Position numbers and translations under genes: made by a program. From positions 124,001-188,000 of the forward strand of contig NC_010545.1 in NCBI RefSeq assembly GCF_000069945.1: DNA of 64,000 nucleotides. The letters are read 5' to 3'. This document shows positions 38,429 to 51,610 of the stretch, piece by piece; the first letter of the stretch is position 1; each line of letters starts with the position of its first letter. The notes beneath the pieces are model-generated. The model was not told where the DNA came from and ran no database searches. It saw nothing but the letters and a program-made list of their open reading frames with translations. Source of the DNA: Corynebacterium urealyticum DSM 7109. GTDB taxonomy: Bacteria; Actinomycetota; Actinomycetes; Mycobacteriales; Mycobacteriaceae.

Positions 38429-39697
38429 ATGATTGATCTCAAGCTCCTGCGCGAAAATCCAGACCTCGTTCGTGAATCCCAGCGTACCCGTGGGGAGGAC
38501 CCAGCACTGGTTGACCAGCTGCTGGAGGCCGACCGCCAGCGCCGCGAGGCGATTTCCGCGGCCGATCAGGCCCGCGCGGAGCAGAAGGCGTTCTCCAAGG
38601 CGATGGGCCAGAAGATGGCCGCCGCCTCCGATGAGGAGAAGGCCCAGCTGCGCGAGGAAGGCAAGCAGAAGGCTCAGGCTGTTAAGGATCTGGAGGCCAC
38701 CCAGAGCGCTGCGGAGCAGGCGCTGCACGATCTGCAGATGCAGATTTCCAACGTCGTTGAGGGCGCGCCCGCTGGTGGCGAGGAGGACTTCGTGGTCCTC
38801 GAGCACGTTGGTGAGCCCACCACCTTCGACTTCGAGCCGAAGGATCACCTGGAGCTCGGCGAATCCCTCGGCTTGATCGATATGAAGCGCGGCACGAAGG
38901 TCTCCGGTTCCCGCTTCTACTTCCTCACCGGTGACGGTGCGCTGCTGCAGCTCGGCATGATGCAGCTGGCCGCCCGCAAGGCCACCGAGAAGGGCTTCCA
39001 GCTGATGATCCCGCCGGTGCTCGTGCGCCCCGAGGTCATGGGCGGCACTGGCTTCCTCGGTGCCCACGCGGATGAGGTCTACCGCCTGGAGGAGGACGAC
39101 CTGTACCTCGTCGGTACCTCCGAGGTCGCCCTGGCCGGCTACCACTCCGATGAGATCATCGACCTGGACGAGCCGAAGCGCTACGCCGGCTGGTCCTCCT
39201 GCTTCCGTCGTGAGGCCGGCTCCTATGGCAAGGACACCCGCGGCATCATCCGCGTGCACCAGTTCGACAAGCTCGAGATGTTCGTTTACTGCCGCCCGGA
39301 GCAGGCCACCGAGATCCACCAGGAACTGCTGCAGCTGGAGAAGGACATGCTCGCGGCGATCGACGTCCCGTACCGCGTGATCGACACCGCTGGCGGCGAC
39401 CTGGGCTCCTCGGCAGCCCGCAAGTTCGACACCGAGGCCTGGGTCCCGACGCAGAACACCTACCGCGAGCTGACCTCCACCTCGAACTGCACGACCTTCC
39501 AGGCCCGCCGCCTGCAGACCCGTTACCGGGACGCCGACGGCAAGACGCAGGTCGCCGCAACCCTGAACGGCACCCTGGCGACCACCCGCTGGCTCGTCGC
39601 CATCCTGGAGAACCACCAGCAGGCCGATGGCTCCGTCGTCGTCCCGGAGGCACTGCGTCCGTTCGTGGGCAAGGACGTCCTGACCCCGAAGAGCTAG
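38429..39697 (+). CDS. serS: Serine-tRNA ligase
   Basis: 422 aa. N-terminal tRNA-binding coiled coil (residues about 25-100, [18 protein letters not shown] … LRE), then class II catalytic core: [28 protein letters not shown], motif 2 [19 protein letters not shown] and motif 3 [36 protein letters not shown] is characteristic of SerRS. It charges tRNA-Ser. ATG 38429 lies 7 nt after TAAGCT with no ribosome binding site, so the mRNA is predicted leaderless. Confidence 0.97.
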   Translation: MIDLKLLRENPDLVRESQRTRGEDPALVDQLLEADRQRREAISAADQARAEQKAFSKAMGQKMAAASDEEKAQLREEGKQKAQAVKDLEATQSAAEQALHDLQMQISNVVEGAPAGGEEDFVVLEHVGEPTTFDFEPKDHLELGESLGLIDMKRGTKVSGSRFYFLTGDGALLQLGMMQLAARKATEKGFQLMIPPVLVRPEVMGGTGFLGAHADEVYRLEEDDLYLVGTSEVALAGYHSDEIIDLDEPKRYAGWSSCFRREAGSYGKDTRGIIRVHQFDKLEMFVYCRPEQATEIHQELLQLEKDMLAAIDVPYRVIDTAGGDLGSSAARKFDTEAWVPTQNTYRELTSTSNCTTFQARRLQTRYRDADGKTQVAATLNGTLATTRWLVAILENHQQADGSVVVPEALRPFVGKDVLTPKS

Positions 39698-39833
39698 GCC
39701 ACCAGGCCCTGACCCTGTACTTCAAGGGTCCTGTAGCGACAGGGCCCTGAACCACGGCGCCCACCACTTGAGCCCCACCACTTCAGCCCCGTCCTCGTGC
39801 GGCGGGGCTCCTACACAGCAGAGGATCACGACC

Positions 39834-40742
39834 ATGGCTAAGCTCCCGGCATTCCTATCCCGCGTGGGATCCATCTTCTCCATTGATAGGTGGACCGACT
39901 CGGCCTTCATTTTGACCAGCAAGGGGGTGGAGACGCCGAAGCACCCGGAATCCCAGGAGCTCGTGTACGGCCGGATCATCATTCGGGCGGCGAAGCTGCT
40001 GATGCGCTACCTCCAGCGCGCTGAGGTGGTGGTCATGCACCACGAGCGGATCCCGGCCGAGGGCGGGGCCCTGCTTGCGGTGAACCACACGGGCTACTGG
40101 GACTTTGTCTATGGCGGTATCCCCGCGCACTTCCGCGGTGGGCGCCTCGTGCGCTTCATGGCGAAGAAGGAGATCTGGGATAACAAGTTCGCCAAGGCGC
40201 CGATGGAGGCATGCCGCCACATTCCGGTGGACCGTGCGGATGGCCAGGCCTCCGTCAATGAGTCCATCGAGCGGCTGAAGGCCGGCGAACTGGTGGGGAT
40301 CTTCCCAGAGGCGACGATCTCCCGTTCCTTCGAGGTCAAGGAACTGCGCCAGGGGGCGGCGATCATTGCCCGCGACTCCGGCGCTCCGCTGATCCCGATC
40401 GCGATCTGGGGTTCCCAGCGAATCTGGACCAAGGGCAGCAAGAATAACCTCCGGCCCAAGGACGCGAAGCTGGTCATCAGCGTCGGCGAGCCCATCGAGG
40501 TCACCGAGGATTCCATCGAGACCACGGAGCGCCTCCACGAAGCTATGAAGGCTCAGCTGGACGAGGCTCAGCAGGAGTACGTGCGCCGCTACGGCCCCAT
40601 GCCGAAGGGCGAGTCCTGGGTCCCGGCCCGTTTCGGCGGCACCGCCCCAACCCTGGAGGAGGCCACCGCCAAGGACCGTGCAGACCAGGCGGAACGCAAG
40701 CGCAAGCGCGAACAGCAGGCCCAGCAGGACCGGAAGAATTAA
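39834..40742 (+). CDS. 1-acyl-glycerol-3-phosphate acyltransferase (PlsC-like)
   Basis: 302 aa. Acyltransferase block I LLAVNHTGYWDFVYGG (NHx4D), block II around RFMAKKEIWD, block III GIFPEATISRS (FPEGTRS variant) and block IV APLIPIAIWGSQ. A charged C-terminal tail (KDRADQAERKRKREQQ) follows. It acylates lysophosphatidate in phospholipid synthesis or modifies a related lipid. Its stop overlaps the start of the HAD gene by one base (TAATG). Confidence 0.9.
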   Translation: MAKLPAFLSRVGSIFSIDRWTDSAFILTSKGVETPKHPESQELVYGRIIIRAAKLLMRYLQRAEVVVMHHERIPAEGGALLAVNHTGYWDFVYGGIPAHFRGGRLVRFMAKKEIWDNKFAKAPMEACRHIPVDRADGQASVNESIERLKAGELVGIFPEATISRSFEVKELRQGAAIIARDSGAPLIPIAIWGSQRIWTKGSKNNLRPKDAKLVISVGEPIEVTEDSIETTERLHEAMKAQLDEAQQEYVRRYGPMPKGESWVPARFGGTAPTLEEATAKDRADQAERKRKREQQAQQDRKN

Positions 40743-41653
40743 TGAACCAGCCGCGGCTGATCGTCAGCGACATCGACGGCACCCTGCTCAATAGCAAGGA
40801 GCGCGTCTCCCCACGATTGCGAGACGCCGTCCGCCGGCTCACCGCCAGCGGGACGATCTTCACCCTGGCCTCCGGCCGACCCGCCCGCTGGATGCTGCCG
40901 GTGCTCGAGCAGCTGCCGATCCGCCCGCTGTGCATCTGCGCCAACGGTGCAGTGACCTACGATTCCGCCCGCGACGAGATCGTCCGCGCGAAAACCCTCT
41001 CGCCCGAGGACATGCGCAGCATCGTCGAGACTTCCCTGGAGCACACCCGGCACCTGCCGACCCACCTGCCGGAATACCTCTTCGGCCGCCAAGCCGGCCC
41101 ACGGGTCCCGGCCGGCCCCGGCGTGGGCTTCGGCGTGGAGCGCGCGGGTGCCAGCGCCTTCGACCGCGCCGAGGAGCTTTACGTGGTGGAGCCGGACTTC
41201 ACCCACGCCTGGGAGTCCGAGGAGCACCTCATCTGCCCCGTGGAGGAGGTCATCTCCCAGCCCGCGGTGAAGCTGCTGGGCCGCAACCCGAATGTCACCT
41301 CTCGCCAGATCTATGAAGCCCTCGTCGACCACATCGACCCCGCGCTGAGCCACATGTCCTACAGCTGGGGCGGTGGCCTGGTGGAGTTCTCCGCGCCGGG
41401 CGTGACCAAGCGCAGCGCCATCGTGGAGCTGATCGCGCACCTCAACGAGCAGGCGGCACCTGGGACGGAACCGATTCGCCGGGAGGACGTCGTCGTCTTC
41501 GGGGACATGCCCAATGACCTGGAGATGATCGAGTGGGCCGGGCTCGGGGTCGCGATGGGCAACGCGGAGGACCAGGTCAAGGTGGCTGCGGATGTGGTCA
41601 CCACCAGCAATGACGACGACGGGGTCGCCGAGGTTCTGCAGCGCTGGCTCTAG
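40742..41653 (+). CDS. HAD-superfamily phosphatase, Cof type
   Basis: 303 aa. Motif I IVSDIDGTLLNSKERVS with the nucleophile Asp, motif II FTLASGRP, a type-II cap (about residues 90-210), Lys in GVTKRSAIVEL and motif IV VVFGDMPNDLEMIEWAG. Cof-type phosphatases act on sugar or cofactor phosphates; the substrate is unknown. Start shared with the acyltransferase stop codon. Confidence 0.9.
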   Translation: MNQPRLIVSDIDGTLLNSKERVSPRLRDAVRRLTASGTIFTLASGRPARWMLPVLEQLPIRPLCICANGAVTYDSARDEIVRAKTLSPEDMRSIVETSLEHTRHLPTHLPEYLFGRQAGPRVPAGPGVGFGVERAGASAFDRAEELYVVEPDFTHAWESEEHLICPVEEVISQPAVKLLGRNPNVTSRQIYEALVDHIDPALSHMSYSWGGGLVEFSAPGVTKRSAIVELIAHLNEQAAPGTEPIRREDVVVFGDMPNDLEMIEWAGLGVAMGNAEDQVKVAADVVTTSNDDDGVAEVLQRWL

Positions 41654-41809
41654 GGCTTCGAGCTTTCTTTTCTCGCCGCCATGGCCGTGTGCCCGGTGTT
41701 ATCACCGCCATTGCCCGGTGCCGCCACGGTCTTGTGTCAGCGCCGTCACCGCCGTGTGTGAGGTGCCGCCACGGCGCGGAAAAACCCGCGCGTGGTTATG
41801 GTGGGAGAT
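41654..41809. other. Intergenic region with short GC-rich repeats
   Basis: GGTGCCGCCACGG occurs twice (41717-41729 and 41762-41774), with further CACCGCC repeats between. No gene or terminator is convincing. TATGGT at 41797-41802 ends 7 nt before the next start. Confidence 0.5.
41797..41802 (+). promoter_or_regulatory. -10 box, leaderless FAD oxidoreductase gene
   Basis: TATGGT, 7 nt before ATG 41810; GGGAG in between is too close for a normal ribosome binding site. Confidence 0.4.
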
Positions 41810-43348
41810 ATGACTGTCTTGGGTGCGCTGAAGAATATTGCCGTGGAGACCGTCGGGAAAACTACCGATGCGTTACGTATCGGCAACGGCCTCGATGCGC
41901 GCGAACTGCAACCGGTTGGCTGGTTCGCGCACGGGCAAGCAGTGGAGAAACTGCGAGCCAGCTACGAGGCCATCCCGCCGGGGGAGAACGTGCGCCTGGC
42001 GAAGAAGACCTCCAACCTCTTCCGTGGCCGCAACCAGTCGACCACACCGGGCCTCGACGTCTCCGGCCTGGGTGGGGTGATCGCCGTCGACCCGGTGGCA
42101 GGAACCGCGGACGTGCAAGGGATGTGCACCTACGAGGATCTCGTGGATACCGTCCTGCCCTATGGCTACAGCCCGACCGTCGTCCCGCAGCTGAAGACGA
42201 TCACGCTGGGCGGGGCCGTCACTGGCCTGGGCGTGGAGTCCGCGTGCTTCCGCAATGGGCTGCCGCACGAGGCCCTCATCGAGATGGACGTCCTCACCGG
42301 CACCGGTGAGGTGGTGACCTGCTCGCCGACGCAGAACGTCGACCTCTTCCGGGGTTTCCCGAACACCTACGGCTCCCTGGGCTACGCGGTGCGCCTGAAG
42401 ATCGAGCTGGAGAAGGTCAAGGACTACGTGGAGCTGCGCCACGTCCGCTTCCACGACGTCCACGCGCTCACCGAGACGATGGAGCAGATCATCGAGACCG
42501 GCGAGTACGACGGCGAGGCGGTGGACTACCTCGACGGCGCCGTATTCAGCCTGGAGGAGTGCTACCTCATGCTCGGCCGACAGACCGACGAACCCGGCCC
42601 CACCAGCGATTACACCCGCGACCGCATTTACTACCGCTCGATCCAGCACCCCGAGGGCGTGCTCCGCGACCGGCTGAGCATTCGCGACTACCTGTGGCGC
42701 TGGGACGTGGACTGGTTCTGGGCCAGCCGCGCCTTCGGCACCCAGAACCCGACGATCCGCCGCATGTGGCCCCGCGACCTGCTGCGCTCCAGCTTCTACT
42801 GGAAGATCATCGGCTGGGACCGCAAATACGACCTCGCCGACCGCATCGAGGCCGCCAACAATCGGCCTGCCCGCGAGCGCGTGGTCCAGGACATCGAGGT
42901 CACCCCGGAGCACCTGCCCGAGTTCCTCGAGTGGTTCTTCCATTCCTGCGAGATCGAGCCCGTGTGGCTCTGCCCAATCCGCATTCGGGGCACCGGAGCT
43001 GACGGCAACGAGCTGGTCGGTGAGGGCGAGACCCTGGGTGCAGACAAGGAGCACCCGTGGCCGCTCTACCCGCTGACGGTGGGGCAGACCTGGGTCAACG
43101 TCGGCTTCTGGTCCTCCGTCCCCGTCGACCTGCTGGGCAAGGACGCCCCCGCCGGCGCATTCAACAAGCTCGTCGAGGAGAAGGTCAGCGCCCTTGGCGG
43201 GCACAAGTCCCTCTACTCCGAGGCCTTCTACGACCGGGAGACCTTTGAGCAGCTCTACGGCGGCAGCTTCCCGGCCCAGCTCAAGGAAGTCTACGACCCG
43301 CAGGGGCGCTTCCCCGGGCTGTACGAAAAGACCGTGGACTGGGCCTAG
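41810..43348 (+). CDS. FAD-binding oxidoreductase, probable 10-methylene fatty acyl reductase (TmsA/BfaA type)
   Basis: 512 aa. N-terminal FAD-binding (PCMH-type) domain with VRLAKKTSNLFRG, VDPVAGTADVQGMCTYEDLVDTVLPYGYSPTVVPQLKTITLGGAVTGLGVES and the DHCR24-like RGFPNTYGSLGYAVRLKIEL; the C-terminal half is rich in Trp/Tyr. In actinobacteria this DHCR24-like reductase is paired with a CFA-synthase-like methyltransferase to make 10-methyl (tuberculostearic type) fatty acids: the methyltransferase makes a 10-methylene acyl phospholipid and the reductase saturates it. The partner follows 103 bp downstream. The pairing is the basis of the call; product is inferred. Confidence 0.83.
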   Translation: MTVLGALKNIAVETVGKTTDALRIGNGLDARELQPVGWFAHGQAVEKLRASYEAIPPGENVRLAKKTSNLFRGRNQSTTPGLDVSGLGGVIAVDPVAGTADVQGMCTYEDLVDTVLPYGYSPTVVPQLKTITLGGAVTGLGVESACFRNGLPHEALIEMDVLTGTGEVVTCSPTQNVDLFRGFPNTYGSLGYAVRLKIELEKVKDYVELRHVRFHDVHALTETMEQIIETGEYDGEAVDYLDGAVFSLEECYLMLGRQTDEPGPTSDYTRDRIYYRSIQHPEGVLRDRLSIRDYLWRWDVDWFWASRAFGTQNPTIRRMWPRDLLRSSFYWKIIGWDRKYDLADRIEAANNRPARERVVQDIEVTPEHLPEFLEWFFHSCEIEPVWLCPIRIRGTGADGNELVGEGETLGADKEHPWPLYPLTVGQTWVNVGFWSSVPVDLLGKDAPAGAFNKLVEEKVSALGGHKSLYSEAFYDRETFEQLYGGSFPAQLKEVYDPQGRFPGLYEKTVDWA

Positions 43349-43451
43349 CAGGGCGCCTGACATAGCGCTCGGCCAGGGCAAATGCGGGCGCGTTGACGTC
43401 AAAAATTAAAGGGACAACAGAAAAACAGCGAAGAAGAAAAGGCAAGAAAAC

Positions 43452-46062
<2,611 letters not shown>

Positions 46063-46173
46063 GCCCCGGGTTTCGGGGGTCGGGCTGTGGTTCCTCTGGT
46101 TGGTTGGCTCTGGGGAACCCGGCTTCATTTAGGGGCAGCCGGATTGGCGCTTTAGGTCGAACGGGCAGGCGAG
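46063..46173. other. Intergenic between glf and the defence operon
   Basis: 111 bp between convergent genes; a weak stem CCCCG/CGGGG just after glf may help terminate. Nothing else seen. Confidence 0.4.
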
Positions 46174-47184
46174 TCAGAAGGGCGGAACGCCGAGCGTTTC
46201 GCGGAGTGTTTGGATAGCTCGAAGATCGTCGCCCTTGTGAGACGCCTCAGCGAGGTTGAAGACTTCAGCCAGCTCAATATTTTCGCCCCGGTTGAGGAAT
46301 GGTTCTGTTGGCGACCATGAGCGGAGAAGCAAACGATCGATTTCGCCAACTTCGCTCGCAATATTCTCAACTGGGTTCAGTACCAGTAGGGCATGCTCTA
46401 CTCCCCATTTGTTCACCGTTAGCTCGCCGCTTTTGTCCCTGAATAGACCGGTGGCAACCCCGAGCCGGTATTGTTCGGTCCAGAATTTTAGCGAAACCGA
46501 CCGAGCGCACGATTCGACGCCTTCCTGTTGGACGATGAAGGTTTCTTGCATCGCCCGTCTGGCCACAGCGACGCCAACTTCCCGTTGGTGTTTTGGATCC
46601 ATTTTTGGGAGTTCCGCGTCTTGGATGCGTTCGATAAGGCTGTTGCGGTGGAAGGTGGCTCGTTCGAGGATGAGGTCGCGAATGAGAGCTTCAGGCCGGC
46701 CGTATGCGAACTTTCCAACTCGAGGTAGCGCCCAATGAACCCAAACAAGGGATGACACGGTAATCAGGCCGGCAGTGTCGTTGAGGATTTCCGGTATAAA
46801 GGCTCGTCCATGGCCCGAGCCCTTCGAGTTTCGGTAAGGCCCCAGAGAGCTAACTAGCTTCAGAATCTGTGTCGCCGCTGTTCGCCCCGCGCTATCAACT
46901 GAGTTTCCTTCAGTTCGTTGGTCGACTAGTAGATTGTGCGCATTTTTAACAATCTTGTCGAAAGAATCATCGCTGGCTGCGGGCCTTCCATCCAGCTCTA
47001 ACGTCACACGGCTGATGCTTTCGACCAAGGCTTTGCACTGCCCAACGACCTCACCTAGGTCATTAGCTTCGTGAGCTCGTAGGAGCCGCTGATGTTCAAG
47101 GTCGATAGCGTTCCAGTATTCAGAGCCAAGATAGTTTGGTCTTTGCACGGGGACCCGGATATGAGCATTGAAAAGCTCCTTCAC
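46174..47184 (-). CDS. Abortive infection (Abi_C domain-like) protein coupled to hsdR
   Basis: 336 aa. Residues about 40-190 fit the Abi_C pattern: VVGQCKALVESISRVTLEL, ATQILKLVSSLGPYRNSKGSGHGR, then helices with LNDTAGLITVSSLVWVHW. The C-terminal ~140 residues (HREVGVAVARRAMQETF-type start, then VSLKFWTEQYRLGVATGLF) are not recognised. GTG 47184 shares its G with the hsdR stop codon (TAGTG), and GGAGG lies just upstream inside hsdR, so it is translated with it. Its base composition is visibly more A+T-rich than the flanking wall genes, suggesting transfer. Probably a cytosolic anti-phage protein that acts when restriction fails; mechanism unknown. Confidence 0.72.
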   Translation of the reverse strand: MKELFNAHIRVPVQRPNYLGSEYWNAIDLEHQRLLRAHEANDLGEVVGQCKALVESISRVTLELDGRPAASDDSFDKIVKNAHNLLVDQRTEGNSVDSAGRTAATQILKLVSSLGPYRNSKGSGHGRAFIPEILNDTAGLITVSSLVWVHWALPRVGKFAYGRPEALIRDLILERATFHRNSLIERIQDAELPKMDPKHQREVGVAVARRAMQETFIVQQEGVESCARSVSLKFWTEQYRLGVATGLFRDKSGELTVNKWGVEHALLVLNPVENIASEVGEIDRLLLRSWSPTEPFLNRGENIELAEVFNLAEASHKGDDLRAIQTLRETLGVPPF

Positions 47185-50100
47185 TACGCCGCCTCCGACC
47201 AGCGGGGCGCGAAGCGCTCCATCTGCTCCAGAACGAGAACCACGGCATCGCTGCGCTTCTCCGCCGGATACTTATGCTTGCGCAGCAGGGTCTTGATCGA
47301 TCGGCGCAGCTTGGCGCGCACATCATCGCGCACGGTCCAGTCGGTCTTCGCGTCTCGGCGGAGAGTATCGACGAGGTCGCGTGCGATCTGGGCCAGCACG
47401 TCGTCTTCCAGGACCCCATTGGTGGAACCGTTATCCGCGATGACGTCGTAGAACGCTAGCTCATCGTTGCTGAGCGCAGGGTTGAAGGATTCCCCGCGCT
47501 TGCTTTCCGCGACGATCTCCTTCGATAGCTCGATGAGCTCGGCGATGACCTCGGCGGAGGTGAGCTGCTGGTTGGTGTAGCGGTTCATCAGTTCGCGGAT
47601 GCGCTCGGAGAATTGCTTCGCCCGGACCTCGTTGTTGCCGGTGGCTACCCGGGATTCTTGGAGGAGGGAGCGCCGCAGCGCGTCGATCAGCAGCGCGGTT
47701 TCTGAGCCGGTCTTGTCCTTGACCTTCAGGGCGTCGATGTCTAGGTCCTGCAGGTTGGGCAGGTCGCGACCGATTTCCTCGTAGACGTCGATGACGGTGG
47801 ACGAGGCACTGGAGTCGACGACGAGCTGGCTGAGCAGCGTGAGGACCTCGTCGCTCAGTGGCTCGCCGTTGGCCCGGCGGTCGGCGGCGTCCATCTTTAC
47901 GAGCTGGTTGCGCACGTCGGAGTAGAAGCGGACGTCCTCGCGGTACTGGGCAGCGTCAGGACTACCGGAGGCCAGCGCCCACGCCCGGGCAAGCTTGCCG
48001 GCAGTTTCGACGAACTGCTTGGCGAGTGGGTAGCGGCCCTCCTCATCGGCGGTCTGTGGGTCGCGGAGCTTGGCCAGGACTTGCAGGCGGGCCTTACGCT
48101 GCTCACCATTGGCTTCCAGCGCGCGCCAGTCTTCGCCCACGAGTGTGTTGAGCTTGCCCAGGAAGCCGCGCACGATGCCGAGGGCTTCCTCGATATTTTG
48201 GCCGATCACCTTCTCATCTTCGTCGGGGGCGCTCTTGGTGAATTCGGCGATGGCCTCCTGCAGGTTGTCGATGAGCGGGGCGTAGGCAACCAGCAGGCCG
48301 CTTTCCTTGTGGCGGAACTTGCGGTTCACGCGGGCCAGCGTCTGCATGAGCAGGGCGCTCTTCAGTGGCCGGTCGAGGTAGAGGGTGTGCAGCGGGGGAG
48401 CGTCGAAACCGGTGAGCATCATGCCCTGCACGATCGCGATTTCGAGCTCATCGTCCGCGTCCTTCATGCGGTCCTTGATCGCGTCCATCCGGGCTTGGTT
48501 GCGGATGTGTTTCTGCAGGTGCGCGGGGTCGGAAGCTGCACCGGAGTAAATCACCCTGACCTTGCCGGCGAGGTCATCCTCACTGTGCCAGTCGGGGCGC
48601 AGTTCGATGATTTTCTCGTACAGGTTAGCTGCGATGTCGCGGGTCTGCACCACGATCATGGCCTTACCTGGCCCGCCGATGAACTGCCGCATGTTTTCAC
48701 GGCGGTCCACCCAGTGGCGGATGAAGTCCTGGGCAAGGGTGCTGAGGCGCTGGTCGGAGCCGTACACGGTGTTTAGCACGGCGACGGAGCGCTGCGCCTT
48801 CTCCCGGTCTTCGCCCTCGAAGTCGGCGAGGATCTCCGCTGCCGCGTCGTCGATGTCCTCGTCGGTGATCCCCTGGATACGCTCCAGTGGGATGAGCCGA
48901 GGCTCGAAGTACACGGGTACCACCGCACCGTCGGCCACCGCGCGGTTCATGTCATAAACATCGATCTCCCCACCGAAGACCTCGCGGGTGTTGCGGTCCC
49001 ACTCGTCGATCGGGGTGCCGGTGAAGGCGATCATCGTGGCGTTGGGCAGGGCGGTGCGGAGGTGGTGCGCGTAGCCTTCGGCGTTCGTGTCGCCGAAACC
49101 GTAGTGGGAACGGTGCGCCTCGTCGGAGATCACGATGATGTTGTCGCGCTCCGAAAGTACCGGGTGCTCCAGCTCGCGGTCGTCCTTGGTGCCCTGCAGG
49201 CCGAATTTCTGCAGGGTGGCGAAGTAGATCCCGCCGGATTGGCGCTGGCTGAGCTGTTCGCGCAGGTCCTCCCGGCTCGAAATGTGGGTCGGGGGTTCGG
49301 GCAGGAGGGTGGAGGCGGCGAAGGTGTCGTGGAGCTGTTTATCCAGCTCGTTGCGGTCGTTCAGGACGACCACGGTGGGGGAGTTCAGCCGCGCGTCGCG
49401 CATGATCTTCGCGGTGTACATCTCCATTTCCATGGACTTGCCGGACCCGGTGGTGTGCCACACCACGCCCGCCTTCTTGTCGCTGCGGGCGGCCTGAATG
49501 GTCCTGCCCGCGGCCTTGGAGACTGCGAAGTATTGGTGCGGTTTAGCTACGCGCATGCGCAGCCCGCCGTCGAACTCGTCAAATGCGGTGAAGTCGATGA
49601 AGATCTGGCCGAAGCGTTCGATGTTGAATAGGCCCCACATGAGCATGTCGAACTCGGTCATCTGCTCGCCGCCCACGACGACGAGTGGGCCCTGTGCGTA
49701 GGGTTCGCCATCGTCGTCGACGCGCCAGCTGCTCATGTGCTCCCGCGGGGTGAAGGGGGTGCTGTAGATCGCTTCGAGGCCATCGGAGGCGACGACGATG
49801 TTGGCGAAGCGGAAGGCCATCGGGAATTCTTCGACGTAGGTGCGCAGCTGGTTATAGCCGTCTTCCACTGTTGCGGTGGACCCGGATTGTTTCAGTTCCA
49901 TGATGGCCAGGGGCATGCCGTTGACGTAGAGCACTACATCGAAGCGGCGTTCCTTGTCCAGGTTCCGGATGGTGATCTGGTTCGCCGCGATGTAGGAGTT
50001 CTTGTTCGGGTCGCGGGAGAGGAACGTGATGGTGGGGTTTCGGTGCTTGCCTTCGGCGTCGGTGTATTCGATGCCGCGGTAGCCTTCCACGAGGATTTGG

Positions 50101-50360
50101 TGGAGGCGGTGGTTCTCCGCGATCGCGCTTTGGGATTGCGGGGTGAGTACCTCTGCCATTGCCTGGCGGAGGTACTCGTCCGGCACTCCGGGGTTGAGGT
50201 TGCGCAGGGCGTTGAGGAGGCGACCTCGCAGCACGATGTCGCTCCAGTTCTCCCGCTCCCCGCTGCCGGGGGCGAGTTCTTTACCTTCGGTCGGCTTCCA
50301 GTCGAGCTCGCCGAGTAGCTCGAGCGCGTCGACTTCGAGCATCGCCTCGCTGTACGCCAT
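47184..50360 (-). CDS. hsdR: Type I restriction enzyme, R subunit HsdR
   Basis: 1058 aa, full length. N-terminal nuclease domain with VLYVNGMPLAIMELKQSG (the ExK part of PD-(D/E)xK), helicase domain with Walker A VVWHTTGSGKSMEM, DEAH box VISDEAHRSHYG, MIAFTGTPIDEWD (motif III) and LMQTLARVNRKFRHKESG (motif VI), then a helical C-terminus for binding the methylase core. It translocates and cuts DNA lacking the host methylation. ATG 50360 lies two bases after the hsdS stop. Confidence 0.95.
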   Translation of the reverse strand: MAYSEAMLEVDALELLGELDWKPTEGKELAPGSGERENWSDIVLRGRLLNALRNLNPGVPDEYLRQAMAEVLTPQSQSAIAENHRLHQILVEGYRGIEYTDAEGKHRNPTITFLSRDPNKNSYIAANQITIRNLDKERRFDVVLYVNGMPLAIMELKQSGSTATVEDGYNQLRTYVEEFPMAFRFANIVVASDGLEAIYSTPFTPREHMSSWRVDDDGEPYAQGPLVVVGGEQMTEFDMLMWGLFNIERFGQIFIDFTAFDEFDGGLRMRVAKPHQYFAVSKAAGRTIQAARSDKKAGVVWHTTGSGKSMEMEMYTAKIMRDARLNSPTVVVLNDRNELDKQLHDTFAASTLLPEPPTHISSREDLREQLSQRQSGGIYFATLQKFGLQGTKDDRELEHPVLSERDNIIVISDEAHRSHYGFGDTNAEGYAHHLRTALPNATMIAFTGTPIDEWDRNTREVFGGEIDVYDMNRAVADGAVVPVYFEPRLIPLERIQGITDEDIDDAAAEILADFEGEDREKAQRSVAVLNTVYGSDQRLSTLAQDFIRHWVDRRENMRQFIGGPGKAMIVVQTRDIAANLYEKIIELRPDWHSEDDLAGKVRVIYSGAASDPAHLQKHIRNQARMDAIKDRMKDADDELEIAIVQGMMLTGFDAPPLHTLYLDRPLKSALLMQTLARVNRKFRHKESGLLVAYAPLIDNLQEAIAEFTKSAPDEDEKVIGQNIEEALGIVRGFLGKLNTLVGEDWRALEANGEQRKARLQVLAKLRDPQTADEEGRYPLAKQFVETAGKLARAWALASGSPDAAQYREDVRFYSDVRNQLVKMDAADRRANGEPLSDEVLTLLSQLVVDSSASSTVIDVYEEIGRDLPNLQDLDIDALKVKDKTGSETALLIDALRRSLLQESRVATGNNEVRAKQFSERIRELMNRYTNQQLTSAEVIAELIELSKEIVAESKRGESFNPALSNDELAFYDVIADNGSTNGVLEDDVLAQIARDLVDTLRRDAKTDWTVRDDVRAKLRRSIKTLLRKHKYPAEKRSDAVVLVLEQMERFAPRWSEAA

Positions 50361-50362
50361 GG

Positions 50363-51610
50363 TTATACCTCGTCCTCCTCACTCGGGGTCGGTGCCCCGG
50401 CAGCCGCTGCTTCTTGGCTTGCTTCCCTCACCGTGATCTTCCCACTCATGAGCAAGGGAAGCAGCTCATCGCGGGTTTTAGCGAGGGCGATGTTTTCTGC
50501 CTGCTTTGCCTTACTCATATCAAGAAGAGGCTTGGCTTTTTCATTGAATTCAGCGAGATCCTGAGGTTCAGCGCGGTAAAACGGCAGTTTCTTGAAGTTT
50601 CCACGCGAGATCTCGAGGAACGTAGCGCCGTTCGACCAGGCTTCGAATTCACGGACTCGATCCTGCAGTTGGCAAAAAAATCCAGGGGGTCAGTTTCTCG
50701 CTAGCTCGAATAACGATGAAACCTTGGTTGGTGGTTACCGGGGTAGCAGCAACTGCAACATGTCCAATCGTCGCTCTTGACGTCATGAGAATAGATCCGG
50801 GCGGGTGAAGAGTAGAAGACATGGACTCTAGCCCTGCTTCGGTGATCTTACGTTCGGTTTCGCTAAGCCACGGGCCTCGGAGGGCCGTGAGATCTGTTGG
50901 AGTGGCCCAGTTGATGTTGCCGCCCCAATACTCGCCAACCTTGGTCGAAGGTGTGGAGCCTCCGAAAACATCGCAGACCCGGCCGAAAGGCTCTGCAGAG
51001 TGCTTTTGTACTCTGCGGTACAGCGACATAAGCAATTCTGTACCAGTGTTCTCAGCGGTCTGGTTCGCGGCGATCTTGTCGTCGAGGGAACCGAGAATCG
51101 AAGCGATGGCCTGCTGAGTTGTGAGGCTGGGTAGCCAGAGGAACTCGTTATCCAAGAATTGCTCAAACTGGAAGTTGGCGATTCCCGTTGATTGGTTCTG
51201 ATGTTTCCACGCGCGCCCCGATTTATGCATGAGCTGCAGCCAGTAATAAACAAATTTAGGATCAGCGATTTCTCGGGAGATCTGAACTTTACGGCAAAAA
51301 CTGGCGGGAATGAGTGGGGAAACAGACTCGTCAACCATTTTTTGAGTCACCAAAACAGTGCGTCCCGTAGGGCGATCTTTTGTTCCGCCAGAAATCTCGA
51401 GAACAATATCGCCTGCAGCCAGAGCGCGTGTTTGAACCCTTGATTCCTTTTCCCAGCGCAAAGGTGCATTAGTGAGATTTTGCTCTGCGGCCTCAGGGAA
51501 ATCAGCTCCGCGTATTACGCGCGTTAGGACTGATCCGTCCACCTCGGTTTCACTGCCCCAGCCGCCTCCAATCGCGAAGCGGACCACTTCTCGCATTGGT
51601 ACGAAGTTCA

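Noticed and set aside
41717..41774. GGTGCCGCCACGG repeats as a mobile element or CRISPR
   Set aside because: Only two 13-bp copies in a GC-rich gap, no regular spacers and no associated genes.
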